Below, one piece after another: positions 1-5,769 of a stretch of 9,182 bases of DNA. The stretch spans positions 1 to 9,182 of the forward strand of contig JACMQD010000367.1 in the NCBI GenBank assembly GCA_014377155.1, in the 5' to 3' direction. The translations under genes were made by a program, and so were the position numbers. The stretch's first letter is position 1. Every line of letters starts with the position of its first letter. This DNA comes from Herminiimonas sp. GTDB taxonomy: Bacteria > Pseudomonadota > Gammaproteobacteria > Burkholderiales > Burkholderiaceae. The notes under the pieces were generated by a model, which saw nothing but the letters and a program-made list of their open reading frames with translations, was not told the origin of the DNA and did not search any database.

Positions 1-251
1 AACTGCGCGTGTTCGTGCAGGGCGGCGGATGTTCGGGTTTCCAGTACGGCTTTACCTTCGATGAAATCGTCAACGAAGACGACTCGACAATGTCCAAGAA
101 CGGCGTCCAGTTGCTGATCGATTCGATGAGTTATCAGTATCTGGTCGGCGCTGAAATCGATTACAAGGATGACCTCGAAGGCGCACAGTTCGTGATCAAG
201 AATCCGAATGCCACTACCACATGCGGTTGCGGCTCGTCGTTCTCGGCCTGA
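1..251 (+). CDS. erpA: Iron-sulfur cluster insertion protein ErpA (3' part; start lies outside the window)
   Basis: This is the C-terminal part of an A-type Fe-S carrier, which passes [4Fe-4S] or [2Fe-2S] clusters to apoproteins in the cytoplasm. The reading frame is open from position 3 and ends at TGA 249-251. The three cluster-ligand cysteines of the family are visible: one in [11 protein letters not shown] (codon at 30-32) and two in the C-terminal CGCGSSF, with a 64-residue spacing between first and second as in IscA and ErpA. The motif [19 protein letters not shown] is also typical. ErpA rather than IscA is favoured by the overall wording of the C-terminus and by the neighbouring anmK, a context I associate with Burkholderiales. 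The GTG at position 9 is internal and is not the start. A strong terminator follows 18 bp after the stop, so erpA ends its transcription unit. Confidence 0.93.
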   Translation, partial: LRVFVQGGGCSGFQYGFTFDEIVNEDDSTMSKNGVQLLIDSMSYQYLVGAEIDYKDDLEGAQFVIKNPNATTTCGCGSSFSA

Positions 252-268
252 GTCGATAAAGCCTCGTT

Positions 269-298
269 AAAAAGCGCAGAGCGATCTGCGCTTTTTTT
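269..298. terminator. Bidirectional intrinsic terminator between erpA and anmK
   Basis: A perfect 10-bp stem, AAAGCGCAGA (271-280) and TCTGCGCTTT (285-294), closes a GCGA tetraloop. It extends to 12 bp using the flanking A and T runs. On the plus strand seven Ts (292-298) close and follow the stem. On the minus strand the five As at 269-273 become a U-run. The hairpin lies 17 bp after the erpA stop and about 50 bp after the anmK stop, so it can serve both converging units. Confidence 0.9.
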
Positions 299-345
299 GT
301 GCCCGAATATCCTGTTGCGGATCAGGCAAAGCAGCGGCCAGAGAC

Positions 346-1485
346 TCAGGCCGGATACAGTGCGCCAAGAATGCGCAGACCCCGCGCGCCCGTGACTGAC
401 GCGAGGTTGCCGGGAAGCCGGTGGATAAAGCGTTGTGCCAGCCAGGCAAACGCCAGCGCCTCGACATGATTGGGCGGTACGCCCAGTACATCGGTCGCCG
501 AAACCATTGCCGCACTTCCCAGCGATGCGAGCGCCATTTGCAGTTCGGTTAGCAAGTGCGTATTGTAGGCGCCACCACCGCAGACATAGACGCCTCGGGC
601 GTCGGGTGCATGGCGGACGATGGCATCGGCCAATGTGGTTGCGGTGAATGCCGCCAGAGTTGCCTGTACATCGACCGGCGAGACTAGCGGAAATGGTGCG
701 AGCTGTCGTATCAGCCATGCTGCATCGAACAGGTCGCGCCCGGTGCTTTTCGGTGGCGGCAGTGCGAAATAGGGGTCGCGCCTGAGCGAAGCCAGCAAGT
801 CCGGCACGATGCGTCCGCTGGCTGCCCAGTGCCCTCGGTCGTCATACGCAAGGCTCTGATGCGTTGCGATCCAGGCATCCATCAGCATGTTGCCGGGACC
901 GGTATCGAAGCCGACAATCGGGGCCTCGTCATTACGCATCAGTACGCTGATATTGGCAATGCCGCCGATATTGGCGACCACACGCCTTTCGCTCGCATCG
1001 CCAAACACTGCCTGATGAAATGCTGGCACTAATGGTGCGCCCTGGCCACCGGCGGCAATATCGCGGCTGCGGAAGTCCGCTACCACGTCGATCCCGGTCA
1101 GCTCCGCGAGCAGTGCTGGATTCCCGGTCTGCCAGGTAAAGCCTAGTTCTGGCCGATGGCGAATGGTCTGGCCGTGGACGCCGATGGCGGCGATCGAATC
1201 GGCCTGAAGATCCGCTTGTGCCAGCAAAAGCATCACGCACTGTGAAAAAATTTCTGCCAGTGCGTTGCCAGCCAGCGCCTCGCGCTGAATTTCGTTTTCG
1301 CCTGCAGTTTGCAGTGCCATCAGTTCAGCACGCAAATTCTCGGGAAATGCAATAAACGCGCTTGTCATCGTGCTGGCACTGCCCGGCATACCTGGGCCAG
1401 GCAAGCTAGCCAGGACGCCGTCCACGCCATCGAGGCTAGTGCCGGACATCAGGCCGATAAACAGGCTGCCAGAGGATGAGCGCAT
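346..1485 (-). CDS. anmK: Anhydro-N-acetylmuramic acid kinase
   Basis: AnmK opens the 1,6-anhydro ring of anhydro-MurNAc and phosphorylates it with ATP to give MurNAc-6-phosphate. This is a cytoplasmic step of peptidoglycan recycling, and the product normally goes to the MurQ etherase. All family motifs are present in order: the phosphate-binding loop GLMSGTSLDGVD (residues 11-22), GVHGQTIRHRP (102-112), DFRSRDIAAGGQGAPLVPAF (138-157), NIGGIANIS (172-180), FDTGPGNMLMD (193-203) with the likely catalytic base D194, KSTGRDLFD (246-254), CGGGAYN (302-308) and EALAFAWLA (342-350). The length of 379 aa matches the family (about 370), and the ATG at 1485 leaves the usual short N-terminus before the GLMSGTS loop. 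No strong Shine-Dalgarno is visible. The gene lies 103 bp downstream of the M23 peptidase on the same strand and is probably co-transcribed with it. It appears intact. Confidence 0.96.
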   Translation of the reverse strand: MRSSSGSLFIGLMSGTSLDGVDGVLASLPGPGMPGSASTMTSAFIAFPENLRAELMALQTAGENEIQREALAGNALAEIFSQCVMLLLAQADLQADSIAAIGVHGQTIRHRPELGFTWQTGNPALLAELTGIDVVADFRSRDIAAGGQGAPLVPAFHQAVFGDASERRVVANIGGIANISVLMRNDEAPIVGFDTGPGNMLMDAWIATHQSLAYDDRGHWAASGRIVPDLLASLRRDPYFALPPPKSTGRDLFDAAWLIRQLAPFPLVSPVDVQATLAAFTATTLADAIVRHAPDARGVYVCGGGAYNTHLLTELQMALASLGSAAMVSATDVLGVPPNHVEALAFAWLAQRFIHRLPGNLASVTGARGLRILGALYPA

Positions 1486-1561
1486 TCAATAAGCAGGCCA
1501 TCGCGATCAACTGACCAAGCGGTCGACCGCGGTACGGCTTTTCAAGTGAAGGTTGGTCGGA

Positions 1562-1578
1562 ACCGGCAAGTAGCCGGT
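1562..1578 (-). other. Hairpin just downstream of the M23 peptidase stop
   Basis: ACCGGC (1562-1567) and GCCGGT (1573-1578) form a 6-bp GC-rich stem with a 5-nt loop, beginning 10 bp past the peptidase stop on the minus strand. No U-run follows in the direction of transcription, so it is not a convincing terminator. It could be an mRNA 3' stabiliser or a partial attenuator between the peptidase and anmK cistrons. The stem is short enough to arise by chance. Confidence 0.3.
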
Positions 1579-1588
1579 CTCCAATACT

Positions 1589-2956
1589 TTAACGCAGCGC
1601 CAGTTGAATGCCCTTGTCTTGCGGCGAAAGCAGCGCGAAACGATGCGACATGTCATTCGACACGGCGCGAAAGCGCTGCAATTCGGTACCGGCCAGCGGT
1701 TGGGAGTTCGGGACATCGACGGACATCGGATCGCGCGGTTCGTTGTTGACACGGAATTCGTAATGCAGATGCGGGCCGGTGGACCAGCCGGTCGTGCCGA
1801 CATAGCCGATCACATCGCCCTGACTGACCTTCATGCCCTGCCGCAGTCCGTTGCCGAATCGGCTCATGTGCGCATACGCCGTCGAATACTTGTCCCAGTG
1901 CTTGAGCACCACGACATTGCCGTAGCCGCCCTGCGTGCCAAGAAAATCAATCACGCCATCACCCGAAGCGCGGATCGGCGTGCCGGTCGCCGCAGCAAAA
2001 TCGACTCCCTTGTGCTGCTTCCACTGGCCGGAAATAGGATGCACGCGCAGTGAAAAGCCGGACGAGATACGAGAAAATTCGAGCGGCGACTTGAGAAATG
2101 CTTTTTTCAGCGACTTGCCATCGAAGCCATAATAGCCGCCACCCTGATGCGACTGCGGGTCCTCGAACCAGACCGATTCGAACTTGCGGCTGCCATTGCG
2201 AAAATCACTGGCCAAAATGCGACCGGCACGAACGTACTCACCGTTTTGCCAGAATGTCTCGTAGACCACATTGAAACGATCGCCACGCTGCAGGTCCGAG
2301 CCGAAATCGATATCGGTCGAAAACAGATCGACGATCTGCGAGGCGACCGTGTCGGGGATCTGCGCCGCATCGGTTGCGGCAAACAGGGACGACTTGATTT
2401 CGCCGGAACGCATTTCGACACGGGTTTCCAGCGTGCCGGGTGCTTCAACTGCCTTGAAATGATCCCCATCACGTGTCACGACGATGTTTTTGACCTGACT
2501 ATCGCGGCCATCGACCACCATCGTACTGATCCATTTCAGCTCGCCATCGTCACCGGTTTGCGCTTGCACGCGTTTGCCGACCTTCAGCTGCAGGATACTG
2601 CGCGCCAGCGGATCGGATTTGATGAACTCGGCGGCGGCGTCATCGTCGATGCCCAGACGATTCAACAAGGCAGCCAGCGTATCGCCAGGGCGGACTTTTT
2701 CTTCGCTGAGATAACTTTGATCGGTTTGTTCGAGAACGCTGATTTGCTTGGCAAGATCCGGCAGCGCCAGTTCCTGGGTGATGGATTTGACAGGGATGTC
2801 GGACGCATCCGGTGCCATTGGTGCGACGCCGGCCGCGCCGAATGCGCAAGCTGTCAGTACCAGCGCCGACGCCGAAACAATGCGGGTCTTGCGCGATGTA
2901 TGGAAAGCGACCTTGCGCCAGATCGATACGGGAAGGATTTTATCTATAGAGAACAT
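1589..2956 (-). CDS. Membrane-anchored M23 (LytM-type) peptidoglycan endopeptidase, MepM/YebA-like
   Basis: A metallo-endopeptidase that probably cuts peptide crosslinks in murein, allowing new strands to be inserted. In the 455-aa product a basic N-terminus precedes a hydrophobic segment (about residues 24-46), read as a signal anchor placing the rest in the periplasm. Next is a LysM/OapA-like segment (about 84-114, with EEKVRPGDTLAALLNRLGI), then a linker domain, then the M23 domain (about 293-412). The zinc and catalytic residues are all present: H315 and D319 in HKGVDF, H363 in TAYAHMSRF, H396 and H398 in GPHLHYEF. E. coli MepM is 440 aa, so the length fits. The frame also stays open to a TTG at 3022 (477 aa). 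I prefer the ATG at 2956 because the only good promoter puts transcription start near 3033, leaving almost no leader before the TTG. Neither start has a clear Shine-Dalgarno. The gene is divergent from tyrS and upstream of anmK. Confidence 0.92.
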   Translation of the reverse strand: MFSIDKILPVSIWRKVAFHTSRKTRIVSASALVLTACAFGAAGVAPMAPDASDIPVKSITQELALPDLAKQISVLEQTDQSYLSEEKVRPGDTLAALLNRLGIDDDAAAEFIKSDPLARSILQLKVGKRVQAQTGDDGELKWISTMVVDGRDSQVKNIVVTRDGDHFKAVEAPGTLETRVEMRSGEIKSSLFAATDAAQIPDTVASQIVDLFSTDIDFGSDLQRGDRFNVVYETFWQNGEYVRAGRILASDFRNGSRKFESVWFEDPQSHQGGGYYGFDGKSLKKAFLKSPLEFSRISSGFSLRVHPISGQWKQHKGVDFAAATGTPIRASGDGVIDFLGTQGGYGNVVVLKHWDKYSTAYAHMSRFGNGLRQGMKVSQGDVIGYVGTTGWSTGPHLHYEFRVNNEPRDPMSVDVPNSQPLAGTELQRFRAVSNDMSHRFALLSPQDKGIQLALR

Positions 2957-3015
2957 GCAATAAGTTAGAATTTGTCGTTTCACCCTGATGCGCTTTCTAT
3001 TGCTCTTGTTGAAGT

Positions 3016-3044
3016 TTGGCAATATAGAAGAAAGCAGCGATTAT
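3016..3044 (+). promoter_or_regulatory. Candidate promoter for tyrS-dtd
   Basis: TTGGCA (3016-3021, one mismatch to TTGACA) is followed after 17 bp by GATTAT (3039-3044, four of six matches to TATAAT). Transcription would begin near 3051, giving a leader of about 46 nt before the tyrS ATG, too short for a T-box-type riboswitch. TTATAC (3041-3046) is an alternative -10 with a less favourable 19-bp spacer. The -10 overlaps the opposite-strand -10 of the M23 unit. Confidence 0.4.
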
Positions 3045-3048
3045 ACCA
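3040..3048 (-). promoter_or_regulatory. Extended -10 promoter for the M23 peptidase-anmK unit
   Basis: Read on the minus strand, these bases are TGGTATAAT: a perfect TATAAT with the TGn extension. No TTGACA-like -35 is seen at 16-18 bp, where the strand is an A-run, which is acceptable for an extended -10 promoter. Transcription would start near 3033, about 77 nt before the ATG at 2956. The site overlaps a candidate tyrS promoter and an inverted repeat. This is a sequence match only. Confidence 0.6.
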
Positions 3049-3059
3049 AAACATGGTAT
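3043..3059. promoter_or_regulatory. 17-bp inverted repeat in the divergent promoter region, possible operator
   Basis: ATACCA (3043-3048) and TGGTAT (3054-3059) are perfect inverted arms separated by 5 bp. The left arm covers the extended -10 of the leftward promoter, and the right arm covers the predicted tyrS start site. A dimeric repressor bound here would block both directions. Alternatively the left arm simply reflects the TGGTATAAT element and the symmetry is accidental. I do not recognise the motif as a named regulator's box. Confidence 0.35.
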
Positions 3060-3096
3060 CGATTTTTTCCTTTCACGGCTTAACCCTTGTCATAAC

Positions 3097-4368
3097 ATGG
3101 ATCATCCACAGCAGTTGTCAAACAATCCGGCGGCCTTTGCCGAAATTTCCCGACCGTCGGTGCCGCTATCGGACAAGGTGCTGGAAGCGCTGACGGTCGC
3201 CAAGCGCGGCGTCGAAGAATTGCTGATCGAAGCCGAATTTGTCCAAAAGCTGGTCCGCGCCGAAAAAACCGGCCAGCCCCTCCGTATCAAGCTCGGTCTC
3301 GATCCGACAGCTCCTGACCTGCATCTCGGGCATACGGTGGTGCTGAACAAGATGCGACAGTTGCAAGACCTGGGCCATACGGTGATTTTCCTGATTGGCG
3401 ATTTCACGTCGATGATCGGCGATCCGTCTGGTCGCAACATCACGCGTCCGCCGCTGACCAAGGAGCAGATCGCCGAAAACGCCACGACCTATTTTGCCCA
3501 GGCTAGCCTGGTGCTGGACGCCGAACGCACTGAAATCCGCTATAACTCCGAATGGTCCGATCCGCTGGGTGCGCGCGGCATGATCGAACTGGCGGCCAAA
3601 TATACCGTTGCGCGGATTCTGGAACGGGAGGATTTCACCAAGCGTTTCAAGGCCGGTACGCCCATTTCGGTGCATGAATTGCTGTATCCGTTAATGCAGG
3701 GCTACGATTCGGTAGCGTTGCGGTCGGATTTGGAATTGGGCGGCACCGACCAGAAATTCAATTTGCTCGTTGGGCGTGAATTGCAAAAGGATTATGGCCA
3801 AGAGCCGCAGTGCATCCTGACCATGCCATTGCTCGAGGGTCTCGATGGCGTCGAAAAGATGTCCAAGTCCAAAAACAACTACATCGGCATCACGGAACCG
3901 GCCAACACCATGTTTGCCAAGGTCATGAGCATCTCGGACACGATGATGTGGCGCTATTACGAATTGCTGTCGTTCCAGTCGCTGGCTGCGATCGCGCGTT
4001 TCAAGGCCGCAGTCGCGGAGGGCAGCAACCCGCGCGATGTCAAGGTCGCGCTGGCGCAGGAAATCGTCGCCCGCTTCCATTCGAAGCAGGCGGCCGACGA
4101 TGCACTGAGCGATTTCGTCAATCGTTCGAAGGGGGGCATCCCGGACGACATCGCCGACGTGGCACTGACCGGCGCGCCGCTGGCGATCGGCCAATTGATC
4201 AAGCAGGCCAATTTGTGCCCGTCCTCGGCCGAAGCCATGCGCATGGTGGAGCAGGGCGGCGTACGTATCGATAGCGTCGTCATCAGTGACCGTGGCCTGA
4301 AAGTCGACGCCGGCGTGTACGTGGTACAAGTCGGTAAGCGCAAGTTCGCCCGCGTGACGCTCAGTTGA
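3097..4368 (+). CDS. tyrS: Tyrosyl-tRNA synthetase
   Basis: A class I aminoacyl-tRNA synthetase that activates L-tyrosine with ATP and charges tRNA-Tyr in the cytoplasm. In the 423-aa product the HIGH signature appears as HLGH (76-79) within [14 protein letters not shown]. The tyrosine/tRNA region contains YPLMQGYDS (197-205) and GGTDQKFN (215-222). The second signature is KMSKS (254-258), and the C-terminus (from about 360) is an S4 RNA-binding domain. The wording around the signatures ([26 protein letters not shown]) is that of the TyrZ-like bacterial subtype rather than the E. coli TyrS subtype, as I know it in betaproteobacteria. The ATG at 3097 has no obvious Shine-Dalgarno, but the N-terminal extension before residue 30 is normal for this subtype. 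The stop is 16 bp from the dtd start, so the two genes probably share a transcript. Confidence 0.97.
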   Translation: MDHPQQLSNNPAAFAEISRPSVPLSDKVLEALTVAKRGVEELLIEAEFVQKLVRAEKTGQPLRIKLGLDPTAPDLHLGHTVVLNKMRQLQDLGHTVIFLIGDFTSMIGDPSGRNITRPPLTKEQIAENATTYFAQASLVLDAERTEIRYNSEWSDPLGARGMIELAAKYTVARILEREDFTKRFKAGTPISVHELLYPLMQGYDSVALRSDLELGGTDQKFNLLVGRELQKDYGQEPQCILTMPLLEGLDGVEKMSKSKNNYIGITEPANTMFAKVMSISDTMMWRYYELLSFQSLAAIARFKAAVAEGSNPRDVKVALAQEIVARFHSKQAADDALSDFVNRSKGGIPDDIADVALTGAPLAIGQLIKQANLCPSSAEAMRMVEQGGVRIDSVVISDRGLKVDAGVYVVQVGKRKFARVTLS

Positions 4369-4384
4369 GCGGGTCTGGTCGCCG

Positions 4385-4834
4385 ATGATCGGCCTGCTTC
4401 AGCGCGTGCTGCACGCCGATGTAAAGGTCGATGGCGTGAGCGTCGGTAACATAGACGCCGGACTGATGGTGCTGGTGTGCGCCGAGCGCGGCGATAGCGA
4501 AAAAGAAGCCGATGCGCTGCTGGCCAAGTTACTGGCCTACCGGGTCTTTGCCGACGAGGCCGGCAAGATGAATCGTAGCGTCAGCGATGTCGCGGGCGGC
4601 TTGCTGCTGGTGCCGCAATTTACGCTGGCCGCCGACACCCAGTCCGGCACGCGACCGTCCTTTACGCCCGCCGCAGCGCCTGAGCTCGGTCAGCGCCTGT
4701 TCGACCATTTCGTCAGCCGCGCACGGGCACGTCATCCGATCGTCGAAACCGGCCGCTTCGGCGCCCATATGCAAGTGTCGCTGACCAACGACGGTCCGGT
4801 GACATTCTGGCTGCAGGTCAAGCCGCCGCGCTGA
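4385..4834 (+). CDS. dtd: D-aminoacyl-tRNA deacylase (DTD)
   Basis: Dtd hydrolyses the ester bond of D-aminoacyl-tRNAs (classically D-Tyr-tRNA-Tyr, also Gly-tRNA-Ala), so D-amino acids do not enter protein synthesis. The 149-aa product is full length and starts with the typical MIGLLQRV. The C-terminal motif with the cross-subunit Gly-cisPro, NDGPVT (135-140), is intact, as are [12 protein letters not shown] (122-133) and the GTRPSF block (88-93). The other signature, SQFTL in E. coli, reads PQFTL here (77-81): Ser77 is replaced by Pro, while Gln78, Thr80 and Leu81 are kept. The gene follows tyrS after 16 bp, which makes sense because TyrRS can mischarge D-Tyr. No strong Shine-Dalgarno is visible, so translation may depend partly on tyrS. 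Confidence 0.95.
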   Translation: MIGLLQRVLHADVKVDGVSVGNIDAGLMVLVCAERGDSEKEADALLAKLLAYRVFADEAGKMNRSVSDVAGGLLLVPQFTLAADTQSGTRPSFTPAAAPELGQRLFDHFVSRARARHPIVETGRFGAHMQVSLTNDGPVTFWLQVKPPR

Positions 4835-4851
4835 AAACCGCTTGGTTTTTT
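4834..4851 (+). terminator. Weak hairpin with T-run after dtd, possible partial terminator
   Basis: AAAACC (4834-4839) and GGTTTT (4844-4849) form a 6-bp stem around GCTT, with the Ts continuing to 4851. The layout is terminator-like and sits directly at the dtd stop, but the stem has only two GC pairs. Efficient termination is unlikely, and read-through into the phosphatase region is plausible. Confidence 0.3.
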
Positions 4852-4863
4852 AAACATTGGCCT

Positions 4864-4870
4864 AAGAGGT
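4864..4870 (+). promoter_or_regulatory. Shine-Dalgarno sequence of the 33-codon ORF
   Basis: AAGAGGT matches six of the seven bases of AGGAGGT and ends 5 bp before the ATG at 4876. It is one of the better ribosome binding sites in the window and the main support for translation of the small ORF. Confidence 0.55.
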
Positions 4871-4875
4871 TTACG

Positions 4876-4977
4876 ATGAAATTCAATAGCGGATATTTTC
4901 AGGAGGCGACGCCGATGTCGGGCGTTGCTTCCGGTCATGCGATCCCGCTCCAGCATGTCGCCCGGGCCGTCCAATGA
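4876..4977 (+). CDS. Small ORF (33 aa) translationally overlapping the histidine phosphatase gene
   Basis: An ATG with a good Shine-Dalgarno opens a 33-codon frame beginning MKFNSGYFQEATPM and ending HAIPLQHVARAVQ. I recognise no domain, signal peptide or membrane segment. An in-frame ATG at 4915 (20 codons) has its own perfect AGGAGG (4901-4906, 8 bp upstream), so the frame has two well-placed starts. The stop TGA (4975-4977) overlaps the next gene's ATG as ATGA. The phosphatase itself lacks a visible Shine-Dalgarno (GGGCCGTCCA precedes it). The likely role is therefore a leader ORF that delivers ribosomes to the phosphatase start by translational coupling. It could instead be a remnant of a longer N-terminus or a chance frame. 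Being short, it has no statistical support from length. Confidence 0.5.
   Translation: MKFNSGYFQEATPMSGVASGHAIPLQHVARAVQ
4901..4906 (+). promoter_or_regulatory. Second, internal Shine-Dalgarno (AGGAGG)
   Basis: A perfect AGGAGG lies inside the small ORF, 8 bp before an in-frame ATG at 4915. It could give a 20-aa shorter product, or act as a ribosome loading site feeding the downstream ATGA junction at 4974-4977. Confidence 0.45.
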
Positions 4978-5615
4978 TCGAAATCCTGCTCATCCGCCAC
5001 GGCGAAACCGACTGGAATGCCGAACGGCGCTTGCAGGGTCATCTGGACATCGGTCTCAATGCGCAAGGCATGCACCAGGCTAAAGCGTTGGCGCGCGCGT
5101 TGCAGCCCGAGACCCTAGACGCAATTTTTGCCAGCGACCTGCAACGCGCATTACACACAGCGCAGGCCGTTGCCGCGCCGCGCAATATGCCGATCCAGAT
5201 CGATCCGGGCTTGCGCGAGCGCTGCTTCGGCGGGTTCGAGGGATTGCGCTATGCCGACATTCCGGCGCATTTTCCGCAGGCGTACGCGGCATGGCAGGCG
5301 CGTGAACCCGATGCCCGCTTTCCACCCGGACAGCACGCTGCCGAGACGCTACGCGAATTCTCCACGCGCGCCGTCGATGCGGTGCGCCGCATTGCGCGGT
5401 GCGGCCATCGCAAGATTGCCATCGTCAGCCACGGCGGCGTGCTTGACAGTATCTACCGGGAAGCGAGCGGCATCGGTTTTGCGCATGCCCGCGATTTCGA
5501 TGTCCTCAATGCCAGCATCAATCGCATCGTCTGGGATGGCGAGGCAATGCGCATCCGCCAGTGGGGTGACGTTGCGCATCTGAGCGACACTGCGCTCAAC
5601 GAAATCAATTCCTGA
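4974..5615 (+). CDS. Histidine phosphatase superfamily protein (phosphoglycerate mutase-like, GpmB/CobC type)
   Basis: A 213-aa single-domain member of the branch-1 histidine phosphatases, which work through a phospho-histidine intermediate. The core is complete: the RHGETDWN signature with R8 and the nucleophile H9, R58 in SDLQRALHTA, the acid/base E82 in GLRERCFGGFEG, and H153 in VSHGGVLDS. The start at 4974 puts the RHG motif at residues 8-10, as usual. Such proteins are often labelled phosphoglycerate mutase, but cofactor-dependent mutases of the GpmA type are longer (about 250 aa). A phosphatase acting on a small phosphorylated metabolite (for example alpha-ribazole phosphate or a sugar phosphate) is equally likely, and nothing nearby fixes the substrate. 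The gene overlaps the preceding small ORF by 4 bp and has no Shine-Dalgarno of its own. It is intact. Confidence 0.9.
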   Translation: MIEILLIRHGETDWNAERRLQGHLDIGLNAQGMHQAKALARALQPETLDAIFASDLQRALHTAQAVAAPRNMPIQIDPGLRERCFGGFEGLRYADIPAHFPQAYAAWQAREPDARFPPGQHAAETLREFSTRAVDAVRRIARCGHRKIAIVSHGGVLDSIYREASGIGFAHARDFDVLNASINRIVWDGEAMRIRQWGDVAHLSDTALNEINS

Positions 5616-5710
5616 CTGCGTATAAGAACCGTCCGAACGCGCAGACGATGTGGTGGAAAAGCCTTGTCAGACAGGCCATGAAGGCAAGGTGCTGTGGGTT
5701 TTTCGCCGCG

Positions 5711-5736
5711 CCGCATGGATTCGAATCCGTATGCGG
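5711..5736. repeat. Interrupted 26-bp palindrome upstream of dusB-fis
   Basis: Outer arms CCGCAT (5711-5716) and ATGCGG (5731-5736) flank the perfect 12-bp palindrome GGATTCGAATCC (5717-5728), with 2 extra bases (GT) on the right side. Total symmetry is 12 pairs with one small bulge. The repeat ends 1 bp before the candidate -10 and covers the -35 region, so it looks more like a protein-binding site than a terminator; no T-run follows. Confidence 0.5.
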
Positions 5737-5737
5737 A

Positions 5738-5743
5738 TAAAAT
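5738..5743 (+). promoter_or_regulatory. Candidate -10 element for dusB-fis
   Basis: TAAAAT matches five of six bases of TATAAT and is followed by a GC-rich stretch (AGCGGACC). Transcription would start near 5749-5750, giving a leader of about 20 nt before dusB. No convincing -35 is found; that position is filled by the palindrome at 5711-5736. A weak -35 and GC-rich discriminator resemble the growth-rate-controlled fis promoter of enterobacteria, but that likeness is inference. Confidence 0.45.
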
Positions 5744-5769
5744 AGCGGACCCCTTCCGACCACTCTTCC

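Noticed and set aside
1519..1530. A 12-bp perfect palindrome, GCGGTCGACCGC, in the M23-anmK gap.
   Set aside because: It is self-complementary without a loop, has no nearby promoter elements, and is unsurprising in GC-rich DNA rich in GGTCGACC-type words.
5717..5730. GGATTCGAATCC looks like a tRNA T-arm or an attachment site derived from a tRNA 3' end.
   Set aside because: An A, not the required G53, precedes TTCGAAT, the flanking bases do not form a T-stem, and no acceptor, D or anticodon arm can be built around it. There is no integrase nearby.
5648..5740. A 30-codon ORF (MWWKSLVRQAMKARCCGFF...) in the gap before dusB.
   Set aside because: It has no Shine-Dalgarno, runs through the palindrome and into the -10 element, and resembles no known protein.
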